DNA from: Streptomyces sp. NBC_00335 | GTDB taxonomy: Bacteria; Actinomycetota; Actinomycetes; Streptomycetales; Streptomycetaceae | DNA: 64,000 nucleotides | Direction of reading: 5' to 3' | Assembly (NCBI RefSeq): GCF_036127095.1 | Contig: NZ_CP108006.1 | Span: 8,642,293-8,706,292 of the forward strand | Shown: positions 1-9,347 of the stretch, piece by piece | Numbering within the stretch: position 1 is the stretch's first letter | Layout: each line of letters starts with the position of its first letter | The notes under the pieces: model-generated | The model's database searches: none | What the model saw: the letters and a program-made list of their open reading frames with translations, nothing else | What the model was told of the DNA's origin: nothing | Position numbers and translations under genes: made by a program

Positions 1-392
1 TTGGTGCACAGCCCTTCCTTCACCCAGACCGCGGGGTGGGCGCTGAAGGCCTCCGTGGTCAGGACGTTGCGGCCGATGTACGCGCCGATCGGCGGCAGGC
101 TCGCGGCGTGCAGGAACGGGTACATCCCGGCGGCGTTCGCGGTGTCCGCGCGGACGACCTCGGTACGGGGCGCGGAGGCGGCCCGGCCCGCGAAGGGCTG
201 GGTCCACCCCTTCTTCGGGGCGACCCGCATCGAGGTCTCGGGGTCTTCGAGGAGGCGGGCACGCCGCTCTTCCCGGGCGGTCCGCTGCTGCGGGAGCGCT
301 ACGGGCGGGCGGTCGGCGATGCCTGCGGCCTCGTCGATGCCGATGGCTTCGAGGAGGGTGTCGCCGGCGGGGCGGCGGGAGAAGAGGCCCAT
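1..392 (-). CDS. Conjugation ATPase (VirB4-like), N-terminal part, runs off the window
   Basis: Only the first 130 residues are present; the reading frame is open to the window edge. The start is the ATG at 392-390, which overlaps the stop of the upstream gene as ATGA, so the two are translationally coupled. The visible part contains the phrase YPFLHAASLPPIGAYIG and is typical of the N-terminus of the large ATP/GTP-binding protein that follows SCO6880-type genes in actinobacterial conjugation clusters. The Walker motifs would lie outside the window, so ATPase function is inferred from position and family resemblance. Confidence 0.6.
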   Translation of the reverse strand, partial: MGLFSRRPAGDTLLEAIGIDEAAGIADRPPVALPQQRTAREERRARLLEDPETSMRVAPKKGWTQPFAGRAASAPRTEVVRADTANAAGMYPFLHAASLPPIGAYIGRNVLTTEAFSAHPAVWVKEGLCT

Positions 393-1912
393 CAGAATCC
401 CATCCGGCGGTCGGGCAGGCCCTGGCCGAGGGGGAGGGCGCCGGTGGCGAAGCCGGTGTCCTGGGCGCCCCACATGCGGCGTACTTCCAGCCCGGAGGCT
501 GCGGCGTCGGCCTGGAGTTCGGCGCAGGCGGTCTCCAGCTCGTCGAGTTCGGTGACGGTGACGGTGAGGACGGCCGTCATCCGCAGGACGCCCTGCCCGG
601 AGGCGCGGGCGACGTCCTGCTGGCGGGAGATGGCCTCCTCGCGGCGCTCGTCCTCGCTCTCGTCGCGGCCCGACTTGGCGCGCAGGTGGCGGGCGGAGCT
701 GCGCTTGGCCTTGTCGCGGGCCAGTTCCTGGCGGGCCCGGCGGGGGCCGATCGGCTCGTAGAGGAGCGTCATCGCGCGGCGGGCATTCTGCCGCGGGCGC
801 ATCAGCGGCTGCAGGATGGTCGCGTACACGGCGGCCTGCGGCCAGGTGCGGACCTGGTAGGAGACGGACCAGGCGCCGTCGTGCCGGTAGATGCCCCACG
901 CGGTCTCGGTGGCCGCCGGGCCGGCGAGGTCCACGTCGACGCCGGGCGCGGTGCCCGTCCAGCCGGGTGCCTGGGCGGCGGCGCCCCGGGTGGCGAGCAT
1001 CTGCTGGGCCTCGGGGTCGTACGCGGTGCGCACGGTCGCCGCGACCTTGCGGGGCGGGAGCCACTCGACGACCTGCAGGCTCGCGGTGGACAGGGCCTGG
1101 CCCATGGCGTGCAGTTCTCGTACGAGGACGGCCGCGGCCCCGATCTGTCCGCCGCCGGCACCCTTGATGGCCAGGCGGGCCCGGGCCGAGGACATGGTCA
1201 CCGTCAGGTAGGTCTCGCGGGTGGCCGCGGCGGGTCCGGCGCCGTCCATCAGCTCGGTGAGCGCGGTCACCGCGGCGGCCGGGGCGTCCGGGGTGACGTG
1301 CCGGGCGGTCCAGGAGGCCAGGGCGGCGCCGTCGTCGGGCAGGCAGCGCTGGTGCACGGCGATGCGGGTGACGGGGGAGTCCTCGGTGCAGTAGGAGCGC
1401 AGGAACTGCGCCCAGGACGCGACCCGGGCGGTCTGCTTGTCGGTGTCGACGAGGGCCAGGCCGGGGAAGGAGATGCGGGCGATGGCGCTGTAGGTGCCGG
1501 CCACCGGGTCGTGGACGACACCGAGCTGGCCGCCGAGTCCGTCGGGGGCTTCCAGGATCCGCAGGCGGGCCAGGATGCCGGGGAGGTCCATGGGTTGCCG
1601 CCCGGTCTTGGCGGAGCGGGGCGCGAAGGCGCCGGAGAAGAAGAGGTTGCGCTGGGTGGCCACGGAGATCTGGTGCCTTACTGCGAGAGAGATCCATTCG
1701 TCGGCGCTGAGCCCTGAGACCCGCCCGAAGGCGAGCGCGAGCAGCAGCAGGGCGAGCGGTACGCACACGAACGCGGCCTGCCAGCCGACGTTGAACGGCA
1801 GGAGCGCGAGGAGGGAGGCGGCGGCGACCATCGCGAAGCCGGGGCCGGAGAGGCGGCCCATGAAGCCGGTGGTCTCCGACTGCCAGCCTCCGTAGGAAAC
1901 GGGCTGTGACAT
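392..1912 (-). CDS. SCO6880-family conjugation/T4SS membrane protein
   Basis: Predicted 506 residues. Two hydrophobic segments at roughly residues 25-65 are followed by a large soluble part containing SADEWISLAVRHQ and many Ala/Arg-rich stretches, as in SCO6880-type proteins of actinobacterial integrative and conjugative elements. The start at 1912 has a GAGGGATGAG leader; an in-frame ATG at 1924 is an alternative that would overlap the upstream stop. It sits between a polytopic membrane protein and an ATPase in one operon with overlapping ends. By analogy with VirB3/PrgI-type proteins it probably anchors the ATPase at the membrane; that role is inferred. Confidence 0.75.
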   Translation of the reverse strand: MSQPVSYGGWQSETTGFMGRLSGPGFAMVAAASLLALLPFNVGWQAAFVCVPLALLLLALAFGRVSGLSADEWISLAVRHQISVATQRNLFFSGAFAPRSAKTGRQPMDLPGILARLRILEAPDGLGGQLGVVHDPVAGTYSAIARISFPGLALVDTDKQTARVASWAQFLRSYCTEDSPVTRIAVHQRCLPDDGAALASWTARHVTPDAPAAAVTALTELMDGAGPAAATRETYLTVTMSSARARLAIKGAGGGQIGAAAVLVRELHAMGQALSTASLQVVEWLPPRKVAATVRTAYDPEAQQMLATRGAAAQAPGWTGTAPGVDVDLAGPAATETAWGIYRHDGAWSVSYQVRTWPQAAVYATILQPLMRPRQNARRAMTLLYEPIGPRRARQELARDKAKRSSARHLRAKSGRDESEDERREEAISRQQDVARASGQGVLRMTAVLTVTVTELDELETACAELQADAAASGLEVRRMWGAQDTGFATGALPLGQGLPDRRMGF

Positions 1913-1913
1913 C

Positions 1914-3776
1914 TCATCCCTCATTTCGCGGTACCGGTGCCGGTGCCGGGCCGGTTGGCGTCTCCGCCGACGTCGCGCCGGAGGCGGGAGCACCGACCAG
2001 TGCGGGCGCCGGTCCCTCGGAACGGCGCGGGGCGATCACGACGTGGCGGCCGCCACCAGCGCCTTGGCCCAGGCCGGCGTGTGCGGCCGTACTACCGAGC
2101 CCCGACTCCAAGGAGTCCTTGCCGGCCGCCACCACTTGAAGGCCGAACGCGGCGACGCCCAGCGCCTTGCCGCCGAACCGGGCCGCCGACTTGGCAGCTC
2201 CACCACCGCTGGAGCCGCTCCCGGCCGCGGAAGCCGTCGAGGGGACGGAGGAGGAGTTCTCGGACTCAAGGGCCTTGGTGTAGCCGGACCCGCCGACTGC
2301 GCCGGCGCCGCCGGGTTCGAGCCGTGCTCCGCCGGAGGACGAGGAGGCGGAGGAGCCGGCCGAGCTGAGCCAGCCGGAGACCATGGCGCCGCCCTCGCCG
2401 TTGGTGGTGAAGGTGATGAACTTCGCGAGCGCGGGCCAGCAGAAGCAGGCCGCGAGGAACATCACGAAGCCGACGAGCATGTTCTGCACACCGTTGCCCT
2501 CGGTCATCGCGAAGAGGCCGATGGAGAAGACGCCGACAATCGCGGGCTTCATCAGGACGAGGGAGATGAAGGCGTTGCGGGCCTTGGGCCACCACTCGGC
2601 CGTGCTGTCGGAGAGCTGACCGGCCAGGGTGATGGGCATCGTCGCAATGATGATCATGATGCCGACCTGGCGCAGGAGCATCTCCACCCACAGGGCGGCG
2701 ATCGCCAGGATGCAGACGATGCCCATAACGATGACGACGCCGACCGCGGAGGTGGCCACCGTCTCGCCGGAGATGAGGGCGCCGCCGACGGTCGCGGCGC
2801 CGCCGCCTCCGGTGATCAGGCCGCCGAAGAGTGCACCGAGCTGGCGCTGCATGGCCTCGGACGCGGTGCCGCTGCCTCCGCCGCTGAAGGTCTTGTCGAT
2901 GATCCAGGTCGACAAAGCATCCGACCACTCCAGGGCCGTCTGCGCGACGACCCAGTAGACGGAGGAGATGACGGCCCATTTGGCCAGGCCTACCAGTGCG
3001 GTTGCCGCCGGCGCCCCGTTCTGGCTGACCGCCACCTTCCCGAACTGGATCAGCATGAGGAACACCGCGAGGACCACGGACAGCGAGGTCATCATCAGGG
3101 TGAACTTCGCGATGCCTGTGTCGTCGAGCTTGATGGAGGAGAAGTCGTTGAAGAGCGTCGCGAACTCCGACAGCAGCCAGACCACGCTCTTGCCGATGTA
3201 GGACGCGGCCTCCTTGAGCGCGTTGGAGGCGAACTCGGAGAACTTGCCCGCGACCCAGTCCAGCGGCCCCTTGGCGGGCGGCGGGTACTTCGCCTCGCCT
3301 TCGAGCCGGCACACGGAGAACGGGCGGTTGTCCTTGACCACGCAGTCGGTGAGGTACTGGTTGAGCTTCTCGTAGTTCTTCCACTGCTTGTCGGGGAAGT
3401 TCTTGCGCCACTCCTCCAGTCGCCGCATCTCGGCTTCCCGCTGCTCTTCGTCTGAGCACTCGGCCGCGCCGTTCCCGTCCGCACCCTCACAGGGGATCGT
3501 CCGGCCGGGAATCCGTGGATCGCCCGGCCCGGGCAGGTGGCACAGCTGACGGTCGTCGATCTGGTCGAACAGGCAGTACTTCCCCTTCGGGGTGAGCCCG
3601 ATGGTCCACTGCTCCCACTCTTTGGGGATCGGGTCGGGCGGTCCGACCGTGGAGTAGTGGTCTTTGTTGTCCTCCGCGACCGCGATGGACAAGCCGGCGC
3701 CAACGCTCAGGAAGGAGAGCAGGGCGCACAGCAGGACGAGGGCGCGCGCGGTGCGCTGTAAGCGGTCAGTCGGCAT
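1914..3776 (-). CDS. Polytopic conjugation channel protein (VirB6/TrbL-like)
   Basis: Predicted 620 residues from the ATG at 3776, which lies inside the 3' end of the upstream gene (11-bp overlap). A signal-like segment (LVLLCALLSFLSVGAGLSI) opens the protein, followed by a charged extracytoplasmic region with several Cys. Then comes a block of about six membrane segments (roughly residues 215-470) and a Gly/Ser/Ala-rich tail. This architecture is that of the VirB6/TrbL class of T4SS inner-membrane proteins, and its neighbours are SCO6880-type, VirB8-like and small membrane proteins. The likely role is forming the membrane part of the DNA-transfer channel. The low-complexity tail is common in actinobacterial homologues. 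Confidence 0.7.
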   Translation of the reverse strand: MPTDRLQRTARALVLLCALLSFLSVGAGLSIAVAEDNKDHYSTVGPPDPIPKEWEQWTIGLTPKGKYCLFDQIDDRQLCHLPGPGDPRIPGRTIPCEGADGNGAAECSDEEQREAEMRRLEEWRKNFPDKQWKNYEKLNQYLTDCVVKDNRPFSVCRLEGEAKYPPPAKGPLDWVAGKFSEFASNALKEAASYIGKSVVWLLSEFATLFNDFSSIKLDDTGIAKFTLMMTSLSVVLAVFLMLIQFGKVAVSQNGAPAATALVGLAKWAVISSVYWVVAQTALEWSDALSTWIIDKTFSGGGSGTASEAMQRQLGALFGGLITGGGGAATVGGALISGETVATSAVGVVIVMGIVCILAIAALWVEMLLRQVGIMIIIATMPITLAGQLSDSTAEWWPKARNAFISLVLMKPAIVGVFSIGLFAMTEGNGVQNMLVGFVMFLAACFCWPALAKFITFTTNGEGGAMVSGWLSSAGSSASSSSGGARLEPGGAGAVGGSGYTKALESENSSSVPSTASAAGSGSSGGGAAKSAARFGGKALGVAAFGLQVVAAGKDSLESGLGSTAAHAGLGQGAGGGRHVVIAPRRSEGPAPALVGAPASGATSAETPTGPAPAPVPRNEG

Positions 3777-4554
3777 GGCGTACCTGGACCCAGCCGTCGT
3801 CCCAGGCGTACGTGCTGGTGGGCTCGTAGGCGACCGGGAAGGTGCGCAGCGAGTCGTACGCGTCGGTGAACTTCCAGGCACCGTCCTGCCACTTCACGAT
3901 GAAGTCGACCATGTCCCCGCGCAGCGGGTTCTCGTCGCGGCCCCCTTTGGGGCCGGTGGCGAAGCGGTCGTAGGAGACCCACACCTGCATGACGTCGCCC
4001 ACCGGCAAGCCGGGGGCCTGGACGGTGGTGCCCCGAACGGCGTTGACGGCGGTGGTGAAGTTGATGTCGGCTGAGATCCCGCCGGACGGGGGCAGGCCGA
4101 GGGCCTCGCGCATGGCGCGGATCTCGGAGACTCGTTTGTCCGCGTACCTGGGGGAGTCCGTGGAGGCCACAGCCTTGAGCTGCTGGGCGGCCTTCTCGTC
4201 GTCGAGCCAGGCGTACTCCTCCCAGAAATAGACGACGGCCGAGAGCCCGCCACTGGGGGAGCCCGGGAAGCCGGTGGACACGCCGTCCTTCTGCCCGGTG
4301 GGCTTGCGCAGTGTGATCTTGTGGCCCTTCTCAGGGGTCATCGGCCCGGCCGCTGCATAGCCCGTGCCCGTCGGCGCGGGCGCGGGGATGCTCACGGCTG
4401 GGGTCGCCCCGGCCTGCGGCTCGCCCTTGTCGTCTCCTCGCATCAAGTTGGCCGCGGTGAAGCCGCCAGCAACCAGCAGCGCGGCCACCGCGACGACGAT
4501 GGCGGCGAGCACGAATCGGGCTCTGCGGGCCTTGAGCCCGTTCGACGAGTCCAC
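3766..4554 (-). CDS. VirB8-like conjugation protein, single membrane anchor
   Basis: 262 residues from a GTG at 4554, five bases after the stop of the upstream gene; the longer upstream frame is anti-sense noise. One membrane segment near the N-terminus (ARFVLAAIVVAVAALLVAGG) is followed by a Pro/Thr-rich linker and a soluble domain ending in VQVRHAD. The topology (short cytoplasmic tail, one anchor, globular outer domain of about 180 residues) matches VirB8/TraC-like scaffold proteins of Gram-positive conjugation systems. Position in the operon supports that; no sequence motif proves it. Confidence 0.6.
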   Translation of the reverse strand: MDSSNGLKARRARFVLAAIVVAVAALLVAGGFTAANLMRGDDKGEPQAGATPAVSIPAPAPTGTGYAAAGPMTPEKGHKITLRKPTGQKDGVSTGFPGSPSGGLSAVVYFWEEYAWLDDEKAAQQLKAVASTDSPRYADKRVSEIRAMREALGLPPSGGISADINFTTAVNAVRGTTVQAPGLPVGDVMQVWVSYDRFATGPKGGRDENPLRGDMVDFIVKWQDGAWKFTDAYDSLRTFPVAYEPTSTYAWDDGWVQVRHAD

Positions 4555-4556
4555 GC

Positions 4557-4898
4557 TCAGGCACTCGTCATGTTGTACGCGGCCAGGATCAGCGAGGACG
4601 TCAGTCCGATGCCGCCCGCGCCGATCAGGCTCCACAGCACGCTCTGCTTGCCCCGTGCCGCCAGCGCGGCCCGCTCGGTGTTGTGGCCGATCGCGACCAG
4701 AGCCCAGCCGCTGAGCCCGCCGAGCACGGCGAGCGCGAGGCCGCCGCCCGCGGTCCACGCCAGGATCGTCGCGGCCGGCTTCTTGACCTCCGTCGGCAGG
4801 CCCGGATCGAAGTCCGGCACGGGACCGGGTGAGGCCGCCGCGACGTGCACGCCGGGGTCGGTGGCAAGGGCGTGCAGGCTCATCAGGAGCTGGCTCAT
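4557..4898 (-). CDS. Small membrane protein of the conjugation operon (VirB2/TrbC-like)
   Basis: 113 residues with two clear hydrophobic segments (around residues 45-70 and 85-110) and a short Pro-rich N-terminal part. Small two-helix proteins of this kind occur directly upstream of VirB8-like genes in actinobacterial conjugation clusters and are often likened to VirB2/TrbC pilins. The ATG at 4898 is preceded by a weak AGGA. The gene lies between the ParA-like and VirB8-like genes, all on the minus strand, consistent with a single transcript. Confidence 0.55.
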   Translation of the reverse strand: MSQLLMSLHALATDPGVHVAAASPGPVPDFDPGLPTEVKKPAATILAWTAGGGLALAVLGGLSGWALVAIGHNTERAALAARGKQSVLWSLIGAGGIGLTSSLILAAYNMTSA

Positions 4899-4918
4899 AC
4901 TCGGTGATTCCTAATTCG

Positions 4919-5827
4919 TCAGACGGCAGGGACTACAACGGCGGGGACTGCAACGGCAGGGAGCGGGGCGGGTTGCGGAGCTGCGGGCAGCGGATCGCCG
5001 AAGGCCTCGCGGGCGGCGGTGAGCACGGCGGTGGCCAGCTCCTCGGCCGCCTGGCGGGTGCGCGGGCGGATCCGGGCCGGCTGGGCCTGGAGTCCGTTGG
5101 CGCGGATGTCCGCGTCGTGGGGGAGGTGGACCACGGCGGCGGCACGGGCGGAGAGCATCGTGGCCGCGGCCTTGACCACGGCGGGAGGCCGACCGTCGGC
5201 GGTGGCGGCCAGGACGACCACCGTGCGCTGCAGGGGCAGGCCTTCGGCGTGCAGCACCATCACGGCTTGCTGGAGGGTCTGTATGCCGTCGGCGGTGGCC
5301 TGGGCGCACAGGATCGGGACAGCGAAGGGCAGGTCACACCAGGCGCGGGTCAGGCTCGGCGTGCCCGAGTACCGGGTCGCGAGGAGGTCGTGTGCCACGG
5401 GGTGGACGGTGTCGGCGATGGCGGCCTGCCATCCGCCTGCGGCCGCGAGTTGGTACCAGGCCGCGGGCTGGGACGGCATGGGCAGCGGGGCCGCATGCCA
5501 CTCGCGCCCATCGGTCAGTACGTGCCAGTCGCCTTCAGGGGCCCGGCGGCTTGCCGCCGCGCCACGGATCTGGCCCCGTGTCGCAGGTCGGTCCGGCAGA
5601 AGTGCGGCCAGGCCACCGGCCCGTTCTGCTCCGCTCCACGTCGGCCAGGGGGAGGCGAGGCGAGGCGCCAGGTCCAGTACGACGGTGGCCGCCGCTGCCG
5701 CGAGTTCGTCGGCGAGGAGGTGCGCGACGGTAGAGCGCGCGCTGCCCCCGGTCGCCGCCATCACCGGCACGACGAGGCGAGCGCCCTCTGGGAACACCGT
5801 GTGTGCCGAGCTTCCCCTTTTGCTCAT
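4919..5827 (-). CDS. ParA/MinD-like protein with degenerate P-loop, first gene of the conjugation operon
   Basis: 302 residues from the ATG at 5827, which has a GGGGGG tract at the right distance; a GTG at 5842 is a less likely start. The N-terminus reads VVPVMAATGGSARSTVAHLL, in the place where ParA-type ATPases have KGGxGKT. The Walker lysines are replaced here (GGSARST), so nucleotide hydrolysis may be lost or altered. The remainder has the alternating Ala-rich helices and strands of that fold, with VVVLAATADGRPPAVV late in the protein. It opens the conjugation operon. Its exact function is unknown. Confidence 0.55.
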   Translation of the reverse strand: MSKRGSSAHTVFPEGARLVVPVMAATGGSARSTVAHLLADELAAAAATVVLDLAPRLASPWPTWSGAERAGGLAALLPDRPATRGQIRGAAASRRAPEGDWHVLTDGREWHAAPLPMPSQPAAWYQLAAAGGWQAAIADTVHPVAHDLLATRYSGTPSLTRAWCDLPFAVPILCAQATADGIQTLQQAVMVLHAEGLPLQRTVVVLAATADGRPPAVVKAAATMLSARAAAVVHLPHDADIRANGLQAQPARIRPRTRQAAEELATAVLTAAREAFGDPLPAAPQPAPLPAVAVPAVVVPAV

Positions 5828-5870
5828 GAACCCCCCAAGCACCCCAACCCAACCAAAGCCGTCGCGAAAA

Positions 5871-5883
5871 TATGAAATTCATA
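5871..5883. promoter_or_regulatory. Palindrome between divergent conjugation genes (possible operator)
   Basis: TATGAA-A-TTCATA, 6-bp arms around one base, lies in the 260-bp AT-richer gap between the minus-strand conjugation operon and the plus-strand wall hydrolase. A further 7-bp hairpin (GAGGGGT/ACCCCTC) is at 5944-5964. Both fit a shared control region; no regulator is identified. Confidence 0.35.
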
Positions 5884-6087
5884 CGCTGATCGACCCGGAG
5901 CTGAAAGACATGGGCACTTTACGCAGCCCGCCCCACATCACCTGAGGGGTATACAGGACCCCTCCCCAAAAGCCGAAATGGCATAGTGTCACGATCCGCC
6001 ACGCACTCACAGTGAAATCAATATCCGGCCATGCGGCCTGATTTCGTCTTCGTGGGCGCACATCAGAGGAACTGCCGAAGGGGCCAG

Positions 6088-7206
6088 GTGGGGGCGAAGC
6101 GATGGCTGGGGGTGGCGGGTGCAGGAGTGGTTGCCACCCCGCTCGCTCTGGGGCTAGGTGTGGTGATGCTCGTCGCCACGCTCGCCGAGGACGACAGCAA
6201 GGGGCGCAACGTCGGTACGTGGCCGACAGCCGGCTCCCTGATGATCGGCGGCAGCGGGGGCGTCCCGGCCCCATACGCTCCGCTGATCCTGGATGCCGCC
6301 GCGGCCTGCGACCAGGGGCTGCCGCCGGCGATTCTGGCCGCACAGATTTGGGCCGAGTCGAACTTCGACCCGACGGCCATCTCCCGGGATTCCACCGGCA
6401 GGCCGATCGCGTACGGGATATCGCAGTTCATCCCGGGGACCTGGGCCACTCATGGCATCGACGGTGACGGCGATGGCGACAAGGACGTCATGGACCCGAA
6501 GGACGCGATTCCCTCGCAGGGGGGAATGATGTGCGGCCTGCTGAAGAAGGCCAAGGCACATCCCGAATACAGCGGATCGCCCATCGAGAAGGCCTTGGCC
6601 GCCTACAACGCGGGCTGGGGTCGAGTCGAGCAGTTCGACGGTGTCCCGCCCCCCGCTTTCGCCCAGGGGCAGACCTACGACTACGTCCAAAGGATCCTGG
6701 CCCGGGCGGTGAAGTACACGGCCCCGGGAGGCGGAAGCGGGCCCGTGGAGCTCCCGGACGGCTTCGAGCTCCCTCCGGGCACCCCGCCGCCGGTCCGCAC
6801 GGCCGTGGCCTGGGCCCTGGCCCAGAAGGGCGGCTGGTACCAGCTCGGCGGCGACTGCACCAACGCCCTGGGGTCGAACCCGCAGCACTGGTGCGACTGT
6901 TCCTCCCTGATGCAGCAGGCCTACAAGGCGGCCGGGATCACCATCCCTCGCGTGACCTTCGACCAGATCGACCTGCCCAACGAGGTCGGCCTGGACAGCC
7001 CGAAGCCCGGCGACCTGGTCTTCAACGCAGGCTCCGACGGCTCGGCCTCCAACCCGGGACACGTCGGCATGTACATCGGGTCCGGCCTGCTCATCGAGTC
7101 CCCGCGCACAGGGGTCCGTACTCGCATCGTCCCGTACAGCAGCTGGCGGAACTCGACCAACTACATGACCCGGGTGACCGGCATCCGCCGGGTGGTGGCC
7201 TGGTGA
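6088..7206 (+). CDS. Bifunctional peptidoglycan hydrolase: lytic transglycosylase plus NlpC/P60
   Basis: About 372 residues from the GTG at 6088, preceded by GAAGGGG; an ATG at 6031 in the same frame would add 19 residues. A membrane anchor (VVATPLALGLGVVMLVATL) is followed by a transglycosylase domain with the catalytic Glu in AQIWAESNFDP and the motif AYGISQFIPGTW, and AAYNAGWGRV further on. The C-terminal NlpC/P60 domain has the catalytic Cys in WCDCSSLMQQAY and the His in PGHVGMYIG. Two-domain wall hydrolases of this type accompany Gram-positive conjugation systems (VirB1-like), opening the cell wall for the channel. It is transcribed away from the conjugation operon. Confidence 0.88.
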   Translation: MGAKRWLGVAGAGVVATPLALGLGVVMLVATLAEDDSKGRNVGTWPTAGSLMIGGSGGVPAPYAPLILDAAAACDQGLPPAILAAQIWAESNFDPTAISRDSTGRPIAYGISQFIPGTWATHGIDGDGDGDKDVMDPKDAIPSQGGMMCGLLKKAKAHPEYSGSPIEKALAAYNAGWGRVEQFDGVPPPAFAQGQTYDYVQRILARAVKYTAPGGGSGPVELPDGFELPPGTPPPVRTAVAWALAQKGGWYQLGGDCTNALGSNPQHWCDCSSLMQQAYKAAGITIPRVTFDQIDLPNEVGLDSPKPGDLVFNAGSDGSASNPGHVGMYIGSGLLIESPRTGVRTRIVPYSSWRNSTNYMTRVTGIRRVVAW

Positions 7207-7820
7207 CCGACACGAGCACAGGAACCCCCATGCACGACCAGACCCTCTTCCGCCCCTGGGGTGTCGTCGACCCGCAGTTCTGGGCGGGCGCGGAGCCCGA
7301 AGGGGCCACCACCCCGCTGCCCGGAGACCCCACGCCCCTCGATCTCGGCGACGAGCCCGTGAGTTCGGACCTGGCCGAGCAGCTGGCAGCCATCCAGGCG
7401 GCCGCGGCCGGCGACCTCGCCCGGGCGCACGCCCTCGTCGCCGAGCTCGACGCGAAGACCACCGCCGCGCGGGGCGAGCACCACATCGAGACGGTCAGGG
7501 TCCGGGAGGTCCGTGCCTACGTCGTCCATCTGACCGGCCATCACGAGACCGCCGTGGCCTGGTACCTCCACGTGGTCCGCCTCCACGCCGCCCTCCACGG
7601 TCCCGGGCACGAGGAGACGGCCCTCGCGGTACGCCGGGCCTACAGCATGTGGAAGGCGCTGCCGGCTCCGGACGCGGTGCGTCTGGCCGAGGACCTGATC
7701 GAGGCCTTCACCGCAGCGCCGCCTGCAGGGGACGAGGCGATCCGGCGCGTACGGGCCCACCTTCGCGACCTCCACGCGTCCGAGGACGGGCAAGGGCCCG
7801 TACCGGTGTCCGCGCGATAG
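7203..7820 (+). CDS. Uncharacterised TPR-like helical protein coupled to the wall hydrolase
   Basis: 205 residues. The GTG at 7203 overlaps the stop of the hydrolase as GTGA, so translation is probably coupled; an ATG at 7230 is an alternative. The central part is helical (LAAIQAAAAGDLARAHALVA, then HETAVAWYLHVVRLHAAL) and resembles paired TPR helices of actinobacterial accessory proteins. There is no signal peptide or membrane segment. The function is unknown; by position it belongs to the conjugation cluster. A strong terminator follows at once. Confidence 0.7.
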   Translation: MTDTSTGTPMHDQTLFRPWGVVDPQFWAGAEPEGATTPLPGDPTPLDLGDEPVSSDLAEQLAAIQAAAAGDLARAHALVAELDAKTTAARGEHHIETVRVREVRAYVVHLTGHHETAVAWYLHVVRLHAALHGPGHEETALAVRRAYSMWKALPAPDAVRLAEDLIEAFTAAPPAGDEAIRRVRAHLRDLHASEDGQGPVPVSAR

Positions 7821-7857
7821 GCGGTCGGGGCAATCGGGGCTACCCTGCCCCGACCGC
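7821..7857 (+). terminator. Hairpin terminator after the wall-hydrolase operon
   Basis: A perfect 12-bp stem (GCGGTCGGGGCA / TGCCCCGACCGC) with a 13-nt loop starts at the base after the stop codon. No U tract, as is usual in Streptomyces. Confidence 0.75.
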
Positions 7858-7965
7858 GGCCCGCCGGAAATCGGCTGCTGCTTCGGCCTCAGCCCACGGT
7901 GTGACGAAGGCTGTTGGCTAGGGGGCCGCGGCGGTGCCGGTGAACGCTGTTCGTATGCTCCGGGC

Positions 7966-8797
7966 ATGAGGCTCTTTCGTTGGCGTGACCGGAGCGATGC
8001 AGATCTGATGGCAGGGACCCCCTTCGCTCGAACCGCGGTCCTGTACCAGGCGGGGCGCTATGCCGAAGCCGAGGCAGAGGCACGCTCCCTGGCCGCGGGC
8101 CCGTTCCGGCCGCGCCACGAGATCAACGGACCGCTCGCGATGGGCATCGCCGCGCTCGCGGTAAGCTCCCAAGGCCGTCATACCGATGCCCTCGCCATGT
8201 ACGACGAGCTGTTCCCCGCCCGCCGTCAGGGATTTTGGCTCCGAGCACAGGCACACCCTGAAAATGCGCTCGGACCGCGCACGGGAGCTGGGCGCTCTCG
8301 GCCGGTACGGCGAATGCGAGGCGGAGTGCGCGGCCGTCGCACAGCTCGCGGACCGCGGTACGGGACCGGACCTGCAGTTCATAGCGGCGGTCGCCCGAAC
8401 CGGGCAGGTCGCCGCCCTCAGCGAGCTGGGCCGTCATCAGGAGGCCGAGGTGCTGGCGCGCCAAGTGCTCGCCACCCACCACGAACCCGACCGGCTCAGA
8501 CTGCTCCTGCGGCTCAATCTGGCCGGCACCCTCAGCGGCCAGGGCCGCTACACGGAGGCCCTCGCCGAGGTGCAGCGTGCCGACGTGCTGCGCCGCAACT
8601 TGTCCCAGGGGGACTACCGGCCTGTGACCGGCGGTGTCGATGCGGCCGCAGCGAGGGCTCTCTTCGGGCTGGGCCGTGCCACCGAGGCCCGGCCGCGGGC
8701 CGCGGCCGCGTACGACGCCTGCCTGGCGAACTTCGGCCCGGACCACTATTACACCTGCAAGGCCAAGGCACTCCTCGACCGCATCGAGGGGGCTTGA
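7966..8797 (+). pseudogene. TPR-repeat protein, frameshifted
   Basis: Frame 1 from the ATG at 7966 gives TPR-like helices (TAVLYQAGRYAEAEAEARSL) up to about 8225. Homology continues in frame 2 (FGSEHRHTLKMRSDRARELG through to CKAKALLDRIEGA, stop 8797). The break is at the run GGATTTTGG near 8233, where one extra base would explain the shift. Proteins with this repeat pattern are common in Streptomyces, often near regulators. Either a real frameshift mutation or a sequencing error is possible; a second, more decayed inverted copy at 27.4-28.0 kb favours genuine decay. Confidence 0.7.
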
Positions 8798-8995
8798 GCA
8801 GGCGGGCCACGGCGGTATCGGCGCACGCGGGGGTTCAGAACCTGATCCTGAATCCCTGAGTCGGGCCGAGTCCGTAGCCTCAAATCCGGTGGCCCGTGGG
8901 CCGGAGTGATCCTGAACAACCCGCGAATGATCAAGGGTCCTGGACCTGGCGCCCGCCCTTGCCAGCCACCGCGTGAAGTTCACCGTGGGGACCGG
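8560..8995 (+). repeat. Inverted duplication, copy 1 (partner 27205-27640)
   Basis: The 3' part of the TPR gene and about 200 bp beyond it recur in opposite orientation at 27.2-27.6 kb. Shared landmarks include CCTGAACAACCCGCGAATG, CCTGGACCTGGCGCCCGCC and GTGAAGTTCACCG. The copies differ at scattered bases and small indels. They bracket an 18-kb segment. Confidence 0.8.
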
Positions 8996-9080
8996 CCCTG
9001 CTCACCGGGGTGCCTTCGGGGCGGGCGCGGGAATCGCCAGCCGTGGCCCGTCGTGAACTACAACGTGCCCGCCTTGTCCG

Positions 9081-9347
9081 ATGAGGAGCCGGGTGGAGTA
9101 CACCACCGACACCGTCGCGGCCGGGCGGGAACTGGCCGCGATCCGCATGCTCACCGACTACGACATGGACTCCACGACGCCGTTCGCGGTGTGGCTGGTC
9201 GGCCAGCCCACCCTGCGCAAACGGATGAAGCACGGCGTCCTGGCGGCCTTGGACCAGCGGATCTGGATCAGCTACCAGATGCCCACGATGAGCAGGGAGG
9301 AGACCTCCACTCGCACCGCCATTACTGAGACCCATGCGACAGAGTGA
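9081..9347 (+). pseudogene. Remnant of an ExeA/TniB-type AAA ATPase of a transposon
   Basis: The frame contains DYDMDSTTPFAVWLVGQPTL and VLAALDQRIWISYQMPTM. These correspond to the sensor region of the AAA+ target-selection ATPases that accompany DDE transposases in actinobacteria. The P-loop half and the C-terminus are missing, and no transposase gene remains nearby. It directly follows the inverted duplication, so the boundary between the two may be an old insertion site. Confidence 0.55.

Noticed and set aside
5871..5883. Origin of transfer (oriT) in the conjugation control region
   Set aside because: No relaxase gene, nic-like motif or long inverted repeat is visible; only a short palindrome.
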